Made by a program: the position numbers and the translations under genes | From: Desulfobacteraceae bacterium | Lineage (GTDB): Bacteria; Desulfobacterota; DSM-4660; Desulfatiglandales; Desulfatiglandaceae | Assembly (NCBI GenBank): GCA_030632525.1 | Contig: DAOVUP010000016.1 | Span: 1-10,461, forward strand | Length of the DNA stretch: 10,461 nucleotides | Reading direction: 5' to 3' | The notes under the pieces: generated by a model | Seen by the model: the letters and a program-made list of their open reading frames with translations, nothing else | Databases searched by the model: none | Told to the model about the DNA's origin: nothing | In this document: one piece after another, positions 1 through 7,149 of the stretch | How the letters are laid out: the number at the start of each line of letters is the position of its first letter | Numbering within the stretch: position 1 is the first letter of the stretch

Positions 1-4
1 CAAA

Positions 5-156
5 AGACAGAGACCTTTGAAAAATGTTCAATTTTAGTCAAGATCAAGGAAGGCGAAAATTTCAACCACAGGAATATATTAGATATTTCGAGGATTGAAA
101 TTTGAGCCTGACGCCGAGATTGGCTAAAAGGGGGCGTTTTGCAAAGGTCTCAGACA
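5..156. mobile_element. MITE-like palindromic element with terminal inverted repeats and a 5-bp target duplication
   Basis: The ends at 10-27 and 134-151 are inverted copies (GAGACCTTTG at the left, CAAAGGTCTC at the right, continuing with few mismatches). The pairing breaks exactly at 10/151. Immediately outside, AGACA occurs at 5-9 and again at 152-156, as expected of a target-site duplication. Inner segments also pair in nested order: TTTTAGTCAA (32-41) with TTGGCTAAAA (120-129, one mismatch), GGCG (52-55) with CGCC (112-115), and AAATTTCAA (57-65) with TTGAAATTT (95-103, perfect). The whole 142 bp can therefore fold into one long interrupted hairpin on either strand. It holds no credible ORF. 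It lies 79 bp past the cheA stop codon, so it may also affect the 3' end of that transcript. The mobile origin is inferred from the ends and the flanking duplication; no transposase is present. Confidence 0.7.
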
Positions 157-230
157 GTGAAACCTTTGGCGGGTCAAAACCACTGCTGTTGGCACAAGAA
201 ACATGACAAGCAGCCGGATTCCAGCTCCAA

Positions 231-1790
231 TTAAATCTTATCCATATCCAGAAGGATCGATATACCGCCGTTTTCCATGATCCCCGCACCGGCAAAAAAT
301 CCGGCCCGGGCTAAGAGTTCCCCCAGAGGCATGACCATAAGGGGCATGTTCCCAATGATGGAGTCAACCGCAAACCGCACAGGGGTTTTCCTTGCAGTTT
401 CACCGTTGATGTTGGGGACCTGTCTGACCTTTAGAATATGAGTAGGCTTCGTCGTGTGGGCATCTATCCCGAGTCTGTCCCCCAGGTCACAAAAAGTCCC
501 GCTTTGTTCTGATGATGTTGCTTCTGTCCTTTCAATGGATACTACATTCGATGTGGGAATAGAAAGGGTATACTCCCCCAATTTACATACGATTGCATAG
601 ACGATGGAAAGGGACAGGGGGAGTCTCATGACGAATTGCGTCCCTTTCAAGGGCTCTGAGTGGATTGACATGGAACCATTCAGGTATCCTATGGCCCGGG
701 CAACAACATCCATCCCTATGCCTCTCCCTGCAAGTTGGGTAGTTCCACTGGCAGAGGAAAAATCGACATTGAGTATAGAATTAAAGAACTCATCTTCAGG
801 CATCCTGGATATCTCTTCATCTGTCATAGATCTCTTATCCTTCAGGTATTTTGTAATGGCAGACCTTTCAATACCGCCGCCATCGTCACTCACCTTCAGG
901 ATAAGACTATTACCTATCCTATCCGCTTCCAGGACAATTTTACCCTCCTGATTTTTACCCCTCTTAATCCGTTCATCCGGGGGTTCAATCCCGTGTGCAA
1001 TAGAATTCCTCAAGAGATGCATAAAAGGCTCTCTCAAACGGTCCAGGAGGCCGATATCCACCTGTATCTCGCCTCCAACAACTTCAAACCCAACATCCCT
1101 GTTATATGTTTTCCCCAGATCCCGGATGGTCTTTTCAAACAGGGAACCAAAATCATTTACAGGCATGAGTCTCAGTCGGGCCAACTGAAAGTGCAGACCT
1201 TTCAACATTGACATATAGTTGTCAATCCAGCTCCTCAAGCCTGTTGATATTTGATCTTGAGAGAGAGGGGGGAGCCTATTCTCTATCAGCATGATTTCCT
1301 GAGAGCGGGCAAGAAGCTCCTCGATCAACGAATAATCTACCCGGATACGATCTATCTTTGAAGGAGATGAAACGAGACGGACTTCAGGGGTGACTTGCTT
1401 CACCAGTTCATCCGGACTGTTAACCAACCTGGCAGTGATCCTCTCCCATTCTTTCAAATTTTCAGGAGAACTGACATCATCCTTTCCTGCCACCAACCCC
1501 TTGAGTAGATCTGTCCCGTCAATAAGCAATTGCACTGCTTCATCCGAGGGCTTTATATCACCCCCTTGGAACTGCTTACACCACTCCTCCATCGAATGGC
1601 ACAGACCGGCTATTCTTTCCATACTGAGAGCCTTAGCCATTCCCTTTATAGAGTGAATCTTACCATGGATTTCACCCCACATTTGCAGATCCGAGAAATC
1701 TTTTTCTACCCTTATCAGAGCGATGTCCAATTCATCAAGATATTTACTTGCCTCCTGTGCGAAGATTTTTTTGTATTTTTCAAGGTCCAT
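231..1790 (-). CDS. cheA: CheA-type chemotaxis sensor histidine kinase
   Basis: This 519-residue cytoplasmic kinase should autophosphorylate on histidine under control of the MCP-CheW complex and pass the phosphate to a receiver protein. Domains in order: an N-terminal Hpt domain (about 1-125) with phospho-acceptor H46 in IHSIKG; a linker; a dimerisation helix pair (about 148-210); a GHKL ATPase domain (about 215-390) with N-box residues H258, N262 and H266, G1 box DDGGG (302-306) and G2 box GRGIGMD (355-361); and a CheW-like regulatory domain (about 395-519). It is shorter than enterobacterial CheA because no P2 CheY-docking domain is visible, and it carries no fused receiver. In the N-box, A265 sits where CheA proteins usually have Asp before the His. 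The start overlaps the cheW end by 11 nt. The upstream Shine-Dalgarno match is weak, so translational coupling to cheW is likely. Family assignment is secure; the pathway output is inferred from neighbours. Confidence 0.95.
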   Translation of the reverse strand: MDLEKYKKIFAQEASKYLDELDIALIRVEKDFSDLQMWGEIHGKIHSIKGMAKALSMERIAGLCHSMEEWCKQFQGGDIKPSDEAVQLLIDGTDLLKGLVAGKDDVSSPENLKEWERITARLVNSPDELVKQVTPEVRLVSSPSKIDRIRVDYSLIEELLARSQEIMLIENRLPPLSQDQISTGLRSWIDNYMSMLKGLHFQLARLRLMPVNDFGSLFEKTIRDLGKTYNRDVGFEVVGGEIQVDIGLLDRLREPFMHLLRNSIAHGIEPPDERIKRGKNQEGKIVLEADRIGNSLILKVSDDGGGIERSAITKYLKDKRSMTDEEISRMPEDEFFNSILNVDFSSASGTTQLAGRGIGMDVVARAIGYLNGSMSIHSEPLKGTQFVMRLPLSLSIVYAIVCKLGEYTLSIPTSNVVSIERTEATSSEQSGTFCDLGDRLGIDAHTTKPTHILKVRQVPNINGETARKTPVRFAVDSIIGNMPLMVMPLGELLARAGFFAGAGIMENGGISILLDMDKI

Positions 1791-2175
1791 AGGGCAGTTC
1801 CGCGAGGATCTTCCAGATTTTTTCGGGTGTGACCAGCTCTATTGTACGCCCTTCCTTTGTAAAAACAGACTGGCTTCCGTTATTTCCCTCAATGCGTGTT
1901 ATCCCGATGATTTTATCTGAAATCAGGCCCAATTTCCTCTGGCCCCATTTCAAGAGAATAATATAAGGGTTTCCGTTGAGCAGAGACCTTTCTCCTCCCA
2001 TTAAATTCCCCACATCAATGATGTCAAACAAATCTCCCCTGAAATACGTCAACCCTCTGTAACATGGCGGGGCAATGGGGACGGGGGTAATTTGTAAATC
2101 GTCTGCAATACGGTAAATGTACTCTGTCTCAATTCCCAAGCATTTCTCTGCAGCCTCAAAGATAAGACATTCCAT
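1780..2175 (-). CDS. cheW: CheW-like chemotaxis coupling protein
   Basis: This 131-residue protein consists of a single CheW-like (SH3-pair) domain. Such proteins bridge the tip of a methyl-accepting chemotaxis protein to CheA in the cytoplasmic array. Visible family features are the opening strand (CLIFEAAEKCLGIE), the YRGLTYFRGDLFDIIDVGNLMG segment near residues 39-60, which corresponds to the conserved fold-core region, and the later strand KLGLISDKIIGI near 81-92. It has no catalytic residues, as expected. The ATG is 3 nt after the MCP stop codon, with AGGGAT about 6 nt ahead as ribosome binding site inside the MCP end. Its own end overlaps the cheA start by 11 nt. At about 130 residues it is slightly shorter than E. 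coli CheW (167). The alternative is a PilI/FrzA-type CheW of a pilus or gliding chemosensory system, which the neighbouring ATPase would favour. Confidence 0.9.
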   Translation of the reverse strand: MECLIFEAAEKCLGIETEYIYRIADDLQITPVPIAPPCYRGLTYFRGDLFDIIDVGNLMGGERSLLNGNPYIILLKWGQRKLGLISDKIIGITRIEGNNGSQSVFTKEGRTIELVTPEKIWKILAELPYGP

Positions 2176-2178
2176 ATT

Positions 2179-3441
2179 TTAATCCCTACTACGAAGCCTA
2201 AATCTCCGCTGGGTCTCCATCATCTTCTCTGACAGGACATTCAAGGACTTCATAGCGGTGACGATCTCCCCTATCTCCTTTTCTTGATTCTTCGTTCCAA
2301 TGGTAGTCTTCTGGGTCGATACAAAGTTCTCCTGGGCAAGCCGTGAAAGTTCTTGAAAATGGCTAAGCAAACCCCTCATCTCTTTTGCCTGCTTCCTCGT
2401 CACATCTTCCACCGTTTTTACCTCAGTGGAGATATCCTTAACCCCGGAAAGCATCTCACCAAATGTGCCCACGATGCCGTGAATGATTTCACGCCCTTTG
2501 GCAATATGGTCTTCACTCTTTCTGAGAGATGTCAGAGCGGCCTTATTGTCTTCAAAAATATCATCCACAATGCGCCGTATCTCCTGTGAAGACTGTTTAG
2601 AGTTCTCTGCCATATTCCTTATTTCGTTGGCCACAAGGGCAAATCCTTTTCCCATTTCCCCAGCCCTCGTGGCCTCAATGGAGGCGTTGAGAGAAAGAAG
2701 ATCGGTCTTTTGGGAGAGTTCCTCCATGACACCCATCACCATCTTTATTTTTTCCACCTTGTTTGATAACCGGTATATGGGTTCTGCATTCTCTACCATC
2801 TGTTTGAGGACATCCTCGAGGTAGCTCAAGGTATCGCGGGCACTGGCCTCACCGGTTTCGGTCTTGACCAACGCATCATTAGCCTTAGAAGCCGTTTGGG
2901 CTGACTGCCTGGCTGCCTCATCCATCTCCTCCAGGCTCTTATCTATAACAAGGAATGTTTTCTGGACAATAAGGGTCTGTTTTTCTGAACCTTTGGCAAT
3001 TGATAGGGCAGATTCATCAATTTCCCGGCTGTTGGCCAGGACCTTGTCTATTAGACCACTGAGGTCTCGGCCGGTCTCTTCTATCCGTGAAGACCCCTCC
3101 TTAATCTCGGAAATTATATCCCGCAGATCATTGACCATCATGGCAAAGGCCTCTTCGAGATCACGGATTTCGTCCTGAGATAAAAGAGGTATCTCCTTTG
3201 AAAGATCGCCACGACTGATCTCCTTTGCAACATTGCTCAGGCTGTTTAACCTCCTCACAATGGATCTGGAAAAAATACCGCCAAAAATAACTCCAGCGGC
3301 TAAGCCCAACACGGCAGAAATTGCTTGAGCAACAATAAAATCATTTGTTATCCGGTTGGCTATCCCCACAACCACCATAACAATCAAGATCAATCCTAAA
3401 AAGCTTAGGATGAGTTTGTTTTTTATGCTCGTTCTTTTCAC
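2179..3441 (-). CDS. Methyl-accepting chemotaxis protein with minimal periplasmic segment
   Basis: This 420-residue inner-membrane chemoreceptor signals to CheA through CheW. Two hydrophobic segments, about 10-28 and 37-57, are separated by only about eight residues, so there is essentially no periplasmic ligand-binding domain. A HAMP domain follows (about 58-110), then a long coiled-coil signalling domain (about 111-410). The hairpin tip is at 242-262, with the conserved core SQKTDLLSLNASIEATRAGE, close to the family consensus. No CheR/CheB-docking pentapeptide is visible at the C-terminus, which ends RFRLRSRD. The start is GTG, overlapping the response-regulator stop in a GTGA 4-nt overlap, with a strong GGAGGAG site about 9 nt upstream. 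Given the absent sensor domain, it probably responds to membrane state, an internal signal or a partner protein (inference). Confidence 0.93.
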   Translation of the reverse strand: MKRTSIKNKLILSFLGLILIVMVVVGIANRITNDFIVAQAISAVLGLAAGVIFGGIFSRSIVRRLNSLSNVAKEISRGDLSKEIPLLSQDEIRDLEEAFAMMVNDLRDIISEIKEGSSRIEETGRDLSGLIDKVLANSREIDESALSIAKGSEKQTLIVQKTFLVIDKSLEEMDEAARQSAQTASKANDALVKTETGEASARDTLSYLEDVLKQMVENAEPIYRLSNKVEKIKMVMGVMEELSQKTDLLSLNASIEATRAGEMGKGFALVANEIRNMAENSKQSSQEIRRIVDDIFEDNKAALTSLRKSEDHIAKGREIIHGIVGTFGEMLSGVKDISTEVKTVEDVTRKQAKEMRGLLSHFQELSRLAQENFVSTQKTTIGTKNQEKEIGEIVTAMKSLNVLSEKMMETQRRFRLRSRD

Positions 3442-4229
3442 TGATCTATCTCCTCCATGGCAATGACCCAGCCGACAACATCTCCTCTAATCCTTAGAAG
3501 CGACACCGCTAATCGTATTTCTCGAGACTTGACAGTCATGTTAAGGCTGATTTTTCTCAGCCCGGGGTTCCGGGCAACGTCTTTTAAGACATTGACCAGC
3601 GGGGCCCTCCCTTCTTTGGGGAGCAAAGATGTAATGGGTTCATTTAATATTTCTTCAAGGGATTTATTTGATATCTCAAGGGCCTGTGAAGTTGCATTAA
3701 TGATCCTCGCGTCCTTGTCAACCACTACTATGCCCAACCCGATACTTTCAGTAATTGCCTTTTGGAAGTTCAACTCCTCGACTAACTCCGCCGTAGCCTG
3801 CCTGGGATACAGGGTGCCTGGCTCAATGATGCTCTTTTCGTCCGTTGGGGAGATACCTATTTCTTCAATCCGATCCATGAGGGCATTGAGATCGTCTGTC
3901 ATCTGCTCGAGAGGCCCTTTTGCAACATAATAATCGGCTCCAATATCAGCAATATCATCCATTTGCTCCATAAGGGTTCCTGATATAGCGATAATCGGGA
4001 AAGAGGCATCGGAGAATTTCTGGCGGGCAATTTTGATTAACTGAGTCCCATCTATCTTGGGCATTATTAAATCCGCAAAAAGGATATCAAAAGGTCCTTC
4101 TTCAAAGTTTGACATCCCCTCTTTCCCATCATAGGCTTTCATAACCTCGTATCCCCTCTTTTCGAGGAACTCTGCAAGAAATTCCACAAAGAAGAAATCG
4201 TTATCCACGACCAAGGCCTTTTTTGCCAT
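3438..4229 (-). CDS. Response regulator: receiver domain plus PAS domain
   Basis: This protein of about 263 residues has a CheY-like receiver (about 1-125 from the chosen start) followed by a PAS domain (about 150-260). Receiver residues visible are the acidic pair D9 and D11 in VVDND, phospho-acceptor D53 in FADLIMP, S83 in AISGT and K104 in YYVAKGP, so it should be phosphorylatable. No DNA-binding, GGDEF, EAL or kinase module follows, so the output is presumably protein contact through the PAS part. I chose ATG at 4229 because GGGGGTGA lies 5 nt upstream. The reading frame is open to a GTG at 4244 (five more residues), but that has a poorly spaced ribosome site. The gene lies 42 nt after the ATPase gene and overlaps the MCP start by 4 nt. 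It is the likely phosphate acceptor for the adjacent CheA (inference from context). Confidence 0.9.
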   Translation of the reverse strand: MAKKALVVDNDFFFVEFLAEFLEKRGYEVMKAYDGKEGMSNFEEGPFDILFADLIMPKIDGTQLIKIARQKFSDASFPIIAISGTLMEQMDDIADIGADYYVAKGPLEQMTDDLNALMDRIEEIGISPTDEKSIIEPGTLYPRQATAELVEELNFQKAITESIGLGIVVVDKDARIINATSQALEISNKSLEEILNEPITSLLPKEGRAPLVNVLKDVARNPGLRKISLNMTVKSREIRLAVSLLRIRGDVVGWVIAMEEIDQ

Positions 4230-4258
4230 CTGTTTCACCCCCACTTCCCTTCAATCGA

Positions 4259-4277
4259 CAATCATCAATCATCAATC
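4259..4277. repeat. Short tandem repeat of CAATCAT flanked by TCAATCGA copies
   Basis: The 7-mer CAATCAT occurs twice plus a partial copy CAATC. TCAATCGA is present on both sides (4251-4258 and 4272-4279). The array covers the gap after the ATPase gene, and the ATPase stop codon (4272-4274) lies within the right copy. On the minus strand the repeat supplies several further stop codons. It is probably a slippage-prone spacer; no function is evident. Confidence 0.6.
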
Positions 4278-6428
4278 GATACACACCCTGCGCACTTCAT
4301 TGATATCTGTCACTCCTAAAAAAACCTTATTAATACCGTCCTGTTTCAAGGTAGTCATCCCGTCTCCTACACCCTGTAAAAAAATCTCATCTGTGATTGC
4401 CTCTGTTTTTATCAGTTTTTTTATCGCCGGAGTGCCTTCCAATAGTTCATGGATCGCCCTTCTCCCTTTGTAACCTGTTCCCGAACATGCATCACATCCC
4501 GATGGACGATAAAGAACAAGTTTTGGGCTGTATTCAATATTAGCAGACTGAAACGCCTCTTTTCCGTATTCGGCGGCAACGGCTTCAAACTCTTCCAAAG
4601 AGGGATGGTATTTCTTCCGGCAATTGGAGCACAATTTCCTGATCAATCTCTGCGCCAAGACTCCCAAAAGGGCATCCGAAAAATTGAGCGGATTTAACCC
4701 CATGTCCAAAAGCCTGGTTACGGTCTCCGAGGCACTGTTGGTATGAAGGGTGGAAAAAACGAGATGACCAGTAAGTGATGCCTCGATTCCGATGGAAGCG
4801 GTCTCATTGTCGCGCATCTCGCCTATCATAATTATATCTGGATCGGCCCTCAAAAAGGAACGCATAACCCTCGCGAAATTAAGACCTATCTTCGGTTTTA
4901 CTTCCACCTGCCTGAGCCCAGGCTGTGTAATCTCCACAGGGTCTTCTGCCGTCCATATCTTCACACTGGGTTTGTTGATATATCCCAATGCGGAGTGCAG
5001 GGTAGTTGTTTTCCCTGATCCTGTCGGGCCCACAGCCAATATGAGTCCATATGGCTGCACAAGAATCCTTTTCATGACCTGCAAATTCCGTTCGCTCAAC
5101 CCCATTTCATCTAATTTTAAGGCCCCGGACGCAGCCAAGAGTCTCAACACTGCATCCTCATGCCCGCCTGCTGTGGGTAACGTTGCCAATCTAAGGTCAA
5201 GCGGTGGTATCCCTTTGCGTCTGAATTTGATTTTACCATCCTGTGGGAGGCGTCTTTCGGCAATATCTATACCTGCCATTATCTTGATCCTCGAGATAAC
5301 ACCTCTTGTCATAGAATTAGGGATCTGCATATACTCTTGACACACTCCATCTAAACGGAAGCGGATCGTGGTCTTGTTGGTACTTGGCGAAGGTTCAACA
5401 TGTATATCGGATGCGTTCTTTCTAAGGGCAGTTACAATAATCTGATCCACAAGCCTTACCACCTGACTTGAAGACTCGTCTGTTTCCTCAGTAATCTCTA
5501 TCTCTTCTTCCTCTTCTTCAAAAGAAATATCCGGGATCATGTCTAACTCTGCAATCATATCCTGTGTGGCTTCTGCCGTCTTTCTATCAAAAAAGAGCGA
5601 GATAAACTTCTGTATATCCTCTTTAATTCCGACACAAATATTTATCTTCTTGGTTTTTGTGAGCCCCCTGATCAGTCCCGTCTTCCTGAGATCCCATGGG
5701 TCATCGATAAGTATATTCACACCATCCTTTCCCCAGCTCAACGGCACCCAGATATCGTGCAACAAAAAAGTTTTCTTCAAGTTGCCTATGAGTTCAACGG
5801 GAACCGGCACCTTGGGATCGAATTCCTTGAAAGGGCACCCGTAAAAAAGCGAAAGGGATTTCCCGATATCGGCCTTTTTCAATCTGAATTGTTCCGTGAG
5901 TATGAACTCAACGCTTTTTTTTGTGCTTTTAGAGGCCGACAGCGCCTTCTGCAACTGCTCGCGAGTTGCTAAGCCCTTATTGAGGAGGTAATCATATCTT
6001 GAGGCGGGAGTTAATTTTGAAACTATCTGGTCGATCTTCTGTTTGATATGCTTGTTTTCAGGATCCATTTCTGCGGTGGCTCTATAAACATCAAGGGCCA
6101 GATCCGGATGACCCATTTTTTCCATCTCTACGCCAAGGGAAAACCTGAGTTGGGCCAGCCTTCCTTGGCTCAACTTGTATTGACTGGCCATCTCTTGCAC
6201 TCGCCTTATGATTTCAGAAGGCGAATTTGTTTTCACAAGGCATGCCACAAGTCCCGGGACAATCTTTGATGGATGGCACTCAGTTGCAAACAGTTTTTTG
6301 TATTCAGAAACAGCTTCTATCGTTAAGCCCAGTTCTTGTAATGATCCAGCCTCACCTAAGATCTCTTCGATACCATTAGGATTTGGCAGGGGTTGCTTCA
6401 CGTTGGAAGCTATTTTTGAAAAACCCAT
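4272..6428 (-). CDS. GspE/PilB-family secretion or pilus-assembly ATPase with TPR-like N-terminus
   Basis: This 718-residue cytoplasmic hexameric ATPase should power extension of a type IV pilus or a type II secretion pseudopilus. Order of parts: a TPR-like helical region (about 25-140); a degenerate MshEN/GspE N-terminal domain (about 143-280); a very acidic linker (about 304-320); then the N2 domain and ATPase core. Core motifs are ASDIHVEP (339-346), Walker A GPTGSGKT (467-474), the Asp box AEDPVE (494-499), the Walker B region IIMIGEMRD (532-540) and the His box near TGHLVFSTLHTN (553-564). A zinc-binding tetracysteine is formed by C600, C603, C645 and C648. The TPR part makes it longer than usual (about 560-570 residues in PilB). 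The ATG has GGAAGGTGA about 5 nt upstream. Pilus PilB is favoured by the chemosensory neighbours, but GspE or MshE-like roles are not excluded; no pilin, PilC or PilT gene is in the window. Confidence 0.92.
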   Translation of the reverse strand: MGFSKIASNVKQPLPNPNGIEEILGEAGSLQELGLTIEAVSEYKKLFATECHPSKIVPGLVACLVKTNSPSEIIRRVQEMASQYKLSQGRLAQLRFSLGVEMEKMGHPDLALDVYRATAEMDPENKHIKQKIDQIVSKLTPASRYDYLLNKGLATREQLQKALSASKSTKKSVEFILTEQFRLKKADIGKSLSLFYGCPFKEFDPKVPVPVELIGNLKKTFLLHDIWVPLSWGKDGVNILIDDPWDLRKTGLIRGLTKTKKINICVGIKEDIQKFISLFFDRKTAEATQDMIAELDMIPDISFEEEEEEIEITEETDESSSQVVRLVDQIIVTALRKNASDIHVEPSPSTNKTTIRFRLDGVCQEYMQIPNSMTRGVISRIKIMAGIDIAERRLPQDGKIKFRRKGIPPLDLRLATLPTAGGHEDAVLRLLAASGALKLDEMGLSERNLQVMKRILVQPYGLILAVGPTGSGKTTTLHSALGYINKPSVKIWTAEDPVEITQPGLRQVEVKPKIGLNFARVMRSFLRADPDIIMIGEMRDNETASIGIEASLTGHLVFSTLHTNSASETVTRLLDMGLNPLNFSDALLGVLAQRLIRKLCSNCRKKYHPSLEEFEAVAAEYGKEAFQSANIEYSPKLVLYRPSGCDACSGTGYKGRRAIHELLEGTPAIKKLIKTEAITDEIFLQGVGDGMTTLKQDGINKVFLGVTDINEVRRVCID

Positions 6429-6487
6429 CCAATCACCTTCCCATGCTTATTAGGTTTCCTTTCTTATGGCCGACGGTTACGCCTTTA

Positions 6488-7090
6488 TTAACCGCTGATT
6501 AACCGGACCAACGTGGATTCAATAAAATAGTCAATGATGTTAAGACAACCATAACCCTGGTGAATATTGAACATCCTGTCAAGATCCAGACCAAGCGCTT
6601 TGCAAAGAATGACCCTGTTTACCCCGCCGTGGGCTATTATAATAATGTCGTTGCCCTTTTGTTCAGCACGGATACGTTCAAAAATGGTTTCGACTCTCTC
6701 CGACAAAGCAGCAACAGACTCCCCCTTCCCGGGGGCCTTGTAGTTAATCAGATCTTTCTGCCGTTTTTCCAGTTCTTCCGGAAAATTACGTCGGATCTCT
6801 GACAAGGTAAGGCCTTCCCAGTCACCAAAATCCATTTCCCGGAGTTCGGTCAGGAAATATAGAGGCACATCGTGATGGCGAGCTATCAGACGCGCTCCAG
6901 TTGTAGATCTCTTAAGATCGCTCGAGTAAATTGCCTTGGGTTCAGTCAGACGAAGGCGCTCTGCCATCTGCTCCATCTGGACGACCCCTACCTCTGTCAA
7001 ACCCACATCGGTTTGGCCATATACAGGGAAGTTTTCATACCCTTCTATCTGACCGTGTCGTATAAGATAGATTCTATTGTCTCTCTTCAT
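6488..7090 (-). CDS. Histidine phosphatase superfamily protein (phosphoglycerate mutase-like)
   Basis: This 200-residue cytoplasmic enzyme hydrolyses a phosphate ester through a phospho-histidine intermediate. The catalytic RHG is at 11-13 with nucleophile H12. R61 in SSDLKRS, E85 in LREMDFGDWEG and H154 in AHGG complete the active site. The pattern with LREMDFGDWEG resembles CobC/alpha-ribazole phosphatases and broad-specificity PhoE-like members, but no cobalamin gene is nearby, so the substrate is unknown. The ATG at 7090 is the only start that keeps the RHG motif: an in-frame TAA lies four codons upstream. There is no Shine-Dalgarno sequence. A perfect promoter ends 8 nt before the ATG, implying a leaderless or almost leaderless mRNA. 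The ATPase gene follows after 59 nt on the same strand with no terminator in the gap, so this is probably the first gene of the six-gene string. Confidence 0.9.
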   Translation of the reverse strand: MKRDNRIYLIRHGQIEGYENFPVYGQTDVGLTEVGVVQMEQMAERLRLTEPKAIYSSDLKRSTTGARLIARHHDVPLYFLTELREMDFGDWEGLTLSEIRRNFPEELEKRQKDLINYKAPGKGESVAALSERVETIFERIRAEQKGNDIIIIAHGGVNRVILCKALGLDLDRMFNIHQGYGCLNIIDYFIESTLVRLISG

Positions 7091-7098
7091 AGAATTGA

Positions 7099-7127
7099 AT
7101 TATAGGTGTCCAAAATTTCGATGTCAA
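7099..7127 (-). promoter_or_regulatory. Consensus sigma-70 promoter for the phosphatase-ATPase-chemosensory gene string
   Basis: On the minus strand, TTGACA (7127-7122) and TATAAT (7104-7099) are both perfect consensus hexamers separated by exactly 17 nt. A start point about 7 nt past the -10 box falls near 7092, only two bases before the ATG at 7090. The hexamers and spacing are read directly; activity is inferred. Confidence 0.82.
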
Positions 7128-7149
7128 CGAATTTGACATTTGGCGAAAT
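7115..7149. promoter_or_regulatory. Operator-like dyad overlapping the -35 box
   Basis: ATGTCAA (7121-7127) and TTGACAT (7133-7139) are perfect 7-bp inverted arms around CGAAT. Further out, ATTTCG (7115-7120) pairs with CGAAAT (7144-7149) after a 4-nt asymmetry. The left inner arm contains the -35 hexamer, so a dimeric regulator bound here would block or contact RNA polymerase. The regulator is unknown. Part of the symmetry is contributed by the TTGACA hexamer itself. Confidence 0.5.

Noticed and set aside
62..295. 77-codon minus-strand ORF crossing the palindromic element and the cheA end
   Set aside because: It runs through the element and the out-of-frame cheA 3' end; no ribosome site or recognisable protein features.
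735..1211. 158-codon plus-strand ORF opposite cheA
   Set aside because: Antisense to the conserved ATPase domain of CheA, with no ribosome site or family features.
4792..5340. 182-codon plus-strand ORF opposite the ATPase gene
   Set aside because: It is fully antisense to the strongly conserved ATPase core (Walker A and B region); openness is explained by the coding strand's codon bias.
6429..6487. Terminator or separate promoter between phosphatase and ATPase genes
   Set aside because: No stem with T-run and no good -35/-10 pair is visible in these 59 nt, so continued transcription is the simpler reading.
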